Assembly (NCBI GenBank): GCA_024160085.1
Contig: JAMDYG010000001.1
Span: forward strand, 496,001 to 560,000
Length of the DNA: 64,000 nt
Direction: 5' to 3'
Source of the DNA: Serratia symbiotica
GTDB lineage: Bacteria; Pseudomonadota; Gammaproteobacteria; Enterobacterales; Enterobacteriaceae
Shown here in pieces: positions 59,794-64,000 of the stretch. The position numbers were made by a program, and so were the translations under genes. The notes beneath the pieces were generated by a model. It was not told where the DNA came from and made no database searches. It worked only from the letters and a program-made list of their open reading frames with translations. Within the stretch, counting starts at the first letter, position 1, and every line of letters starts with the position of its first letter.

Positions 59794-59869
59794 AGGCTTG
59801 TAGCTCAGCTGGGAGAGCGCCTGCCTTGCACGCAGGAGGTCAGCGGTTCGATCCCGCTTAGCTCCACCA
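59794..59869 (+). tRNA. chimeric tRNA-Ile/tRNA-Ala (anticodon TGC)
   Basis: This 76-nt gene is the only tRNA in the 16S-23S spacer. Bases 1-15 (AGGCTTGTAGCTCAG) are those of tRNA-Ile(GAT). The remainder (CTGGGAGAGCGCC onward, anticodon TGC, ending TAGCTCCACCA) is tRNA-Ala. The body folds normally with a CCTGC/GCAGG anticodon stem and AGCGG/CCGCT T stem. The acceptor AGGCTTG against TAGCTCC has A1-C72 and C4-C69 mismatches and three G-U/U-G pairs, one of them the G3:U70 that AlaRS reads. Function is doubtful. Confidence 0.9.
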
Positions 59870-60045
59870 TAAAGTCCAAGTGCGTTGTTTCACTACTTCA
59901 GTAGTGTACTGGCAACAGAAAGTATTTTGTTCTTTAACAATCTGGAACAAGCTGAAAATTAAAAAATGACGGCTAAAGCTTATCTCTGCGTAGAGGTATT
60001 GGGGTAAGGATCAAGCTGTCATAATGAGACACCTTCGGGTTGTAA

Positions 60046-62950
<2,905 letters not shown>

Positions 62951-63054
62951 ACAACACCGAAGGTGTGTTATAGATAGGGGTAGAGTTATTTTCAGCGAGT
63001 TCCGAGATTGGTTCTAGTGGTTACGTGAGTAACGGCCAAAAATGAAACAGACTT

Positions 63055-63174
63055 TGCCTGGCGGCAATAGCACGGTGGTCCCACCTGACCCCATGCCGAA
63101 CTCAGCAGTGAAACGCCGTAGCGCCGATGGTAGTGTGGGGTCTCCCCATGTGAGAGTAGGACACTGCCAGGCAT
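63055..63174 (+). rRNA. rrf: 5S ribosomal RNA
   Basis: 120 nt from TGCCTGGCGGC to CTGCCAGGCAT, with the terminal stem and ACCCCATGCCGAACTCAG loop intact. Confidence 0.98.
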
Positions 63175-63267
63175 CAAATAAACGTTATCAGCATGACCGC
63201 TGATAATACGCAAAATAGGCCAAGTCGATTTTGCGGGTATCGTGAGATGCAACGTAGAAAAACCGGT

Positions 63268-63344
63268 GGAGCGGTAGTTCAGTTGGTTAGAATACCTGCC
63301 TGTCACGCAGGGGGTCGCGGGTTCGAGCCCCGTCCGTTCCGCCA
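63268..63344 (+). tRNA. tRNA-Asp(GTC)
   Basis: 77 nt, GGAGCGG acceptor pairing with CCGTTCC, anticodon loop CTGTCAC, encoded CCA. Distal tRNA of the rRNA operon, as in E. coli rrnC. Confidence 0.97.
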
Positions 63345-63388
63345 CCTAATTAAATTAGGTTTGCCAACTTTAGCAAGCGCAATATTTT

Positions 63389-63464
63389 AGGGGCGTAGCT
63401 CAGTTGGTAGAGCACCGGTCTCCAAAACCGGGCGTCGCGAGTTCGAGTCTCTCCGCCCCTGCCA
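63389..63464 (+). tRNA. tRNA-Trp(CCA)
   Basis: 76 nt, AGGGGCG acceptor pairing with CGCCCCT, anticodon loop CTCCAAA, encoded CCA. It follows tRNA-Asp as in E. coli rrnC. Confidence 0.97.
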
Positions 63465-63473
63465 TATTAAGTA

Positions 63474-63500
63474 GCCCTTTGCAAAAGCGAAGGGCCTTTC
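63474..63500 (+). terminator. terminator of the rRNA operon
   Basis: GCCCTT-TGCAAAAGCG-AAGGGC followed by CTTTC, directly after tRNA-Trp. The T-tract is short. Confidence 0.6.
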
Positions 63501-63604
63501 GCTGTGCGCTGGGTATGGCGCATTGTGCGTTAGCACAACCGGGTTGGCTGTGGTGACCAAAGTAGAGCGGTGACTTGGAGGTAAAAGTCCTCTACACACA
63601 CCCA
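63501..63604. other. spacer after the rRNA operon
   Basis: About 100 bp with no gene that I recognise, between the rRNA operon terminator and the IS fragment. Confidence 0.5.
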
Positions 63605-64000
63605 ATAAAATGAAAAAGTATTAGCCGAACGGCAACTCATCTAGCACAGTTTCTGCTGCCTCCGCTACCTCTTTTGATACCGTAGGGTGGTAAACCGCTT
63701 TTCAATCAGCCATAAACGCCTTGTGGTGCGTTGAGGCAACATCGGTGGACGGCGGCGCTGAGGGTTACACTGGATACACTGAATGCGTATAAATCTTCGA
63801 TTTCCTGGCTGATGTCCTTTATAGCTCATACCCAGCGCGAACATACCAATATTCTTGCGTTCGATTTTGTCGGACAGAGTAATATGATGTTTTTTCACGA
63901 TATGAGGTTAAAAAGAGCTATTATGGTCGCCTAGAGTGGCCAGCTCAAAAGCACCGGTTAGCGTTTTGACCGTTTTTCTTGGCGAACCTTGACTTCAACG
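63605..64000 (-). mobile_element. IS256-type transposase fragment (runs off the window)
   Basis: On the minus strand: KTVKTLTGAFELAT, then KKHHITLSDKIERK and, after a one-base shift, DISQEIEDLYAFSVSSVTLS. After a deletion comes a piece reading KEVAEAAETVLDELPFG before a stop. These match the N-terminal third and a later part of the same transposase type as the remnant at 20.5-20.9 kb. Broken by at least two frameshifts and a deletion; its 5' end lies beyond the window. Confidence 0.65.

Noticed and set aside
63387-63605. 72-codon minus-strand frame over tRNA-Trp
   Set aside because: It is antisense to tRNA-Trp and the operon terminator. Similar frames are often misannotated in enterobacteria.

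Overview
The window reads as a chromosome segment of an insect-associated Serratia, most like Serratia symbiotica. Gene content and order are enterobacterial throughout. The 16S/23S/5S genes and ribosomal proteins are Serratia-like, and reading frames of housekeeping genes are intact. Nearly every dispensable metabolic or regulatory gene is a recognisable wreck with stops, frameshifts or large internal deletions. Decayed insertion sequences sit at synteny breaks. The species name is inferred from remembered relatives, not from a search.

Layout. 1-17 kb: 3' part of fusA, tuf, then the S10, spc and alpha ribosomal operons complete from rpsJ to rplQ, followed by zntR. The S10 promoter/leader, spc promoter and S4-binding alpha leader are all visible. 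17.6-21 kb: a graveyard of four or five IS families (IS3, IS1, IS66, IS3/IS51 group, IS256-type) at a break in synteny. 21-23.4 kb: aroQ-accB-accC. 23.4-31.3 kb: a csrD remnant, an ERIC repeat, intact mreBCD, then broken yhdE, rng and yhdP. 31.4-34.3 kb: fpr and a 630-bp tandem duplication covering the emrD promoter and 5' end, with one intact emrD. 34.5-43 kb: dead glpK, glpF, zapB, menA and cytR between intact rraA, hslVU and ftsN. 43-46.2 kb: priA, rpmE, metJ intact. 46.2-54.3 kb: metB, metL, metF, argE, argC, argB, argG, oxyR and sthA, all pseudogenes or fragments. 54.5-57.8 kb: fabR, yijD, trmA, murI intact. 58-63.5 kb: a complete rRNA operon with tRNA-Asp and tRNA-Trp. The window ends in another IS256-type fragment.

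Functionally, what survives is translation, transcription (rpoA), secretion (secY), fatty-acid initiation (accBC, fabR), cell shape and division (mreBCD, ftsN, murI), protein quality control (hslVU) and replication restart (priA). What is dying is methionine and arginine synthesis, glycerol use, menaquinone synthesis, peroxide sensing (oxyR) and soluble transhydrogenase. This is what host provisioning of amino acids would permit.

I found no new defence or biosynthetic system. The observation most worth checking is the single tRNA gene in the 16S-23S spacer. It has the first 15 bases of tRNA-Ile(GAT) joined to the body of tRNA-Ala(TGC), apparently from recombination at the shared TAGCTCAG. This leaves a mismatched acceptor stem that still contains a G3:U70 pair. 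Other items of interest are an exact 10 x 11-bp tandem repeat in the argE/argC control region, intact MetJ with intact operators but no working target genes beside it, the emrD tandem duplication with poly-A slippage, and Arg-to-Cys replacements even in intact genes such as rpsJ.
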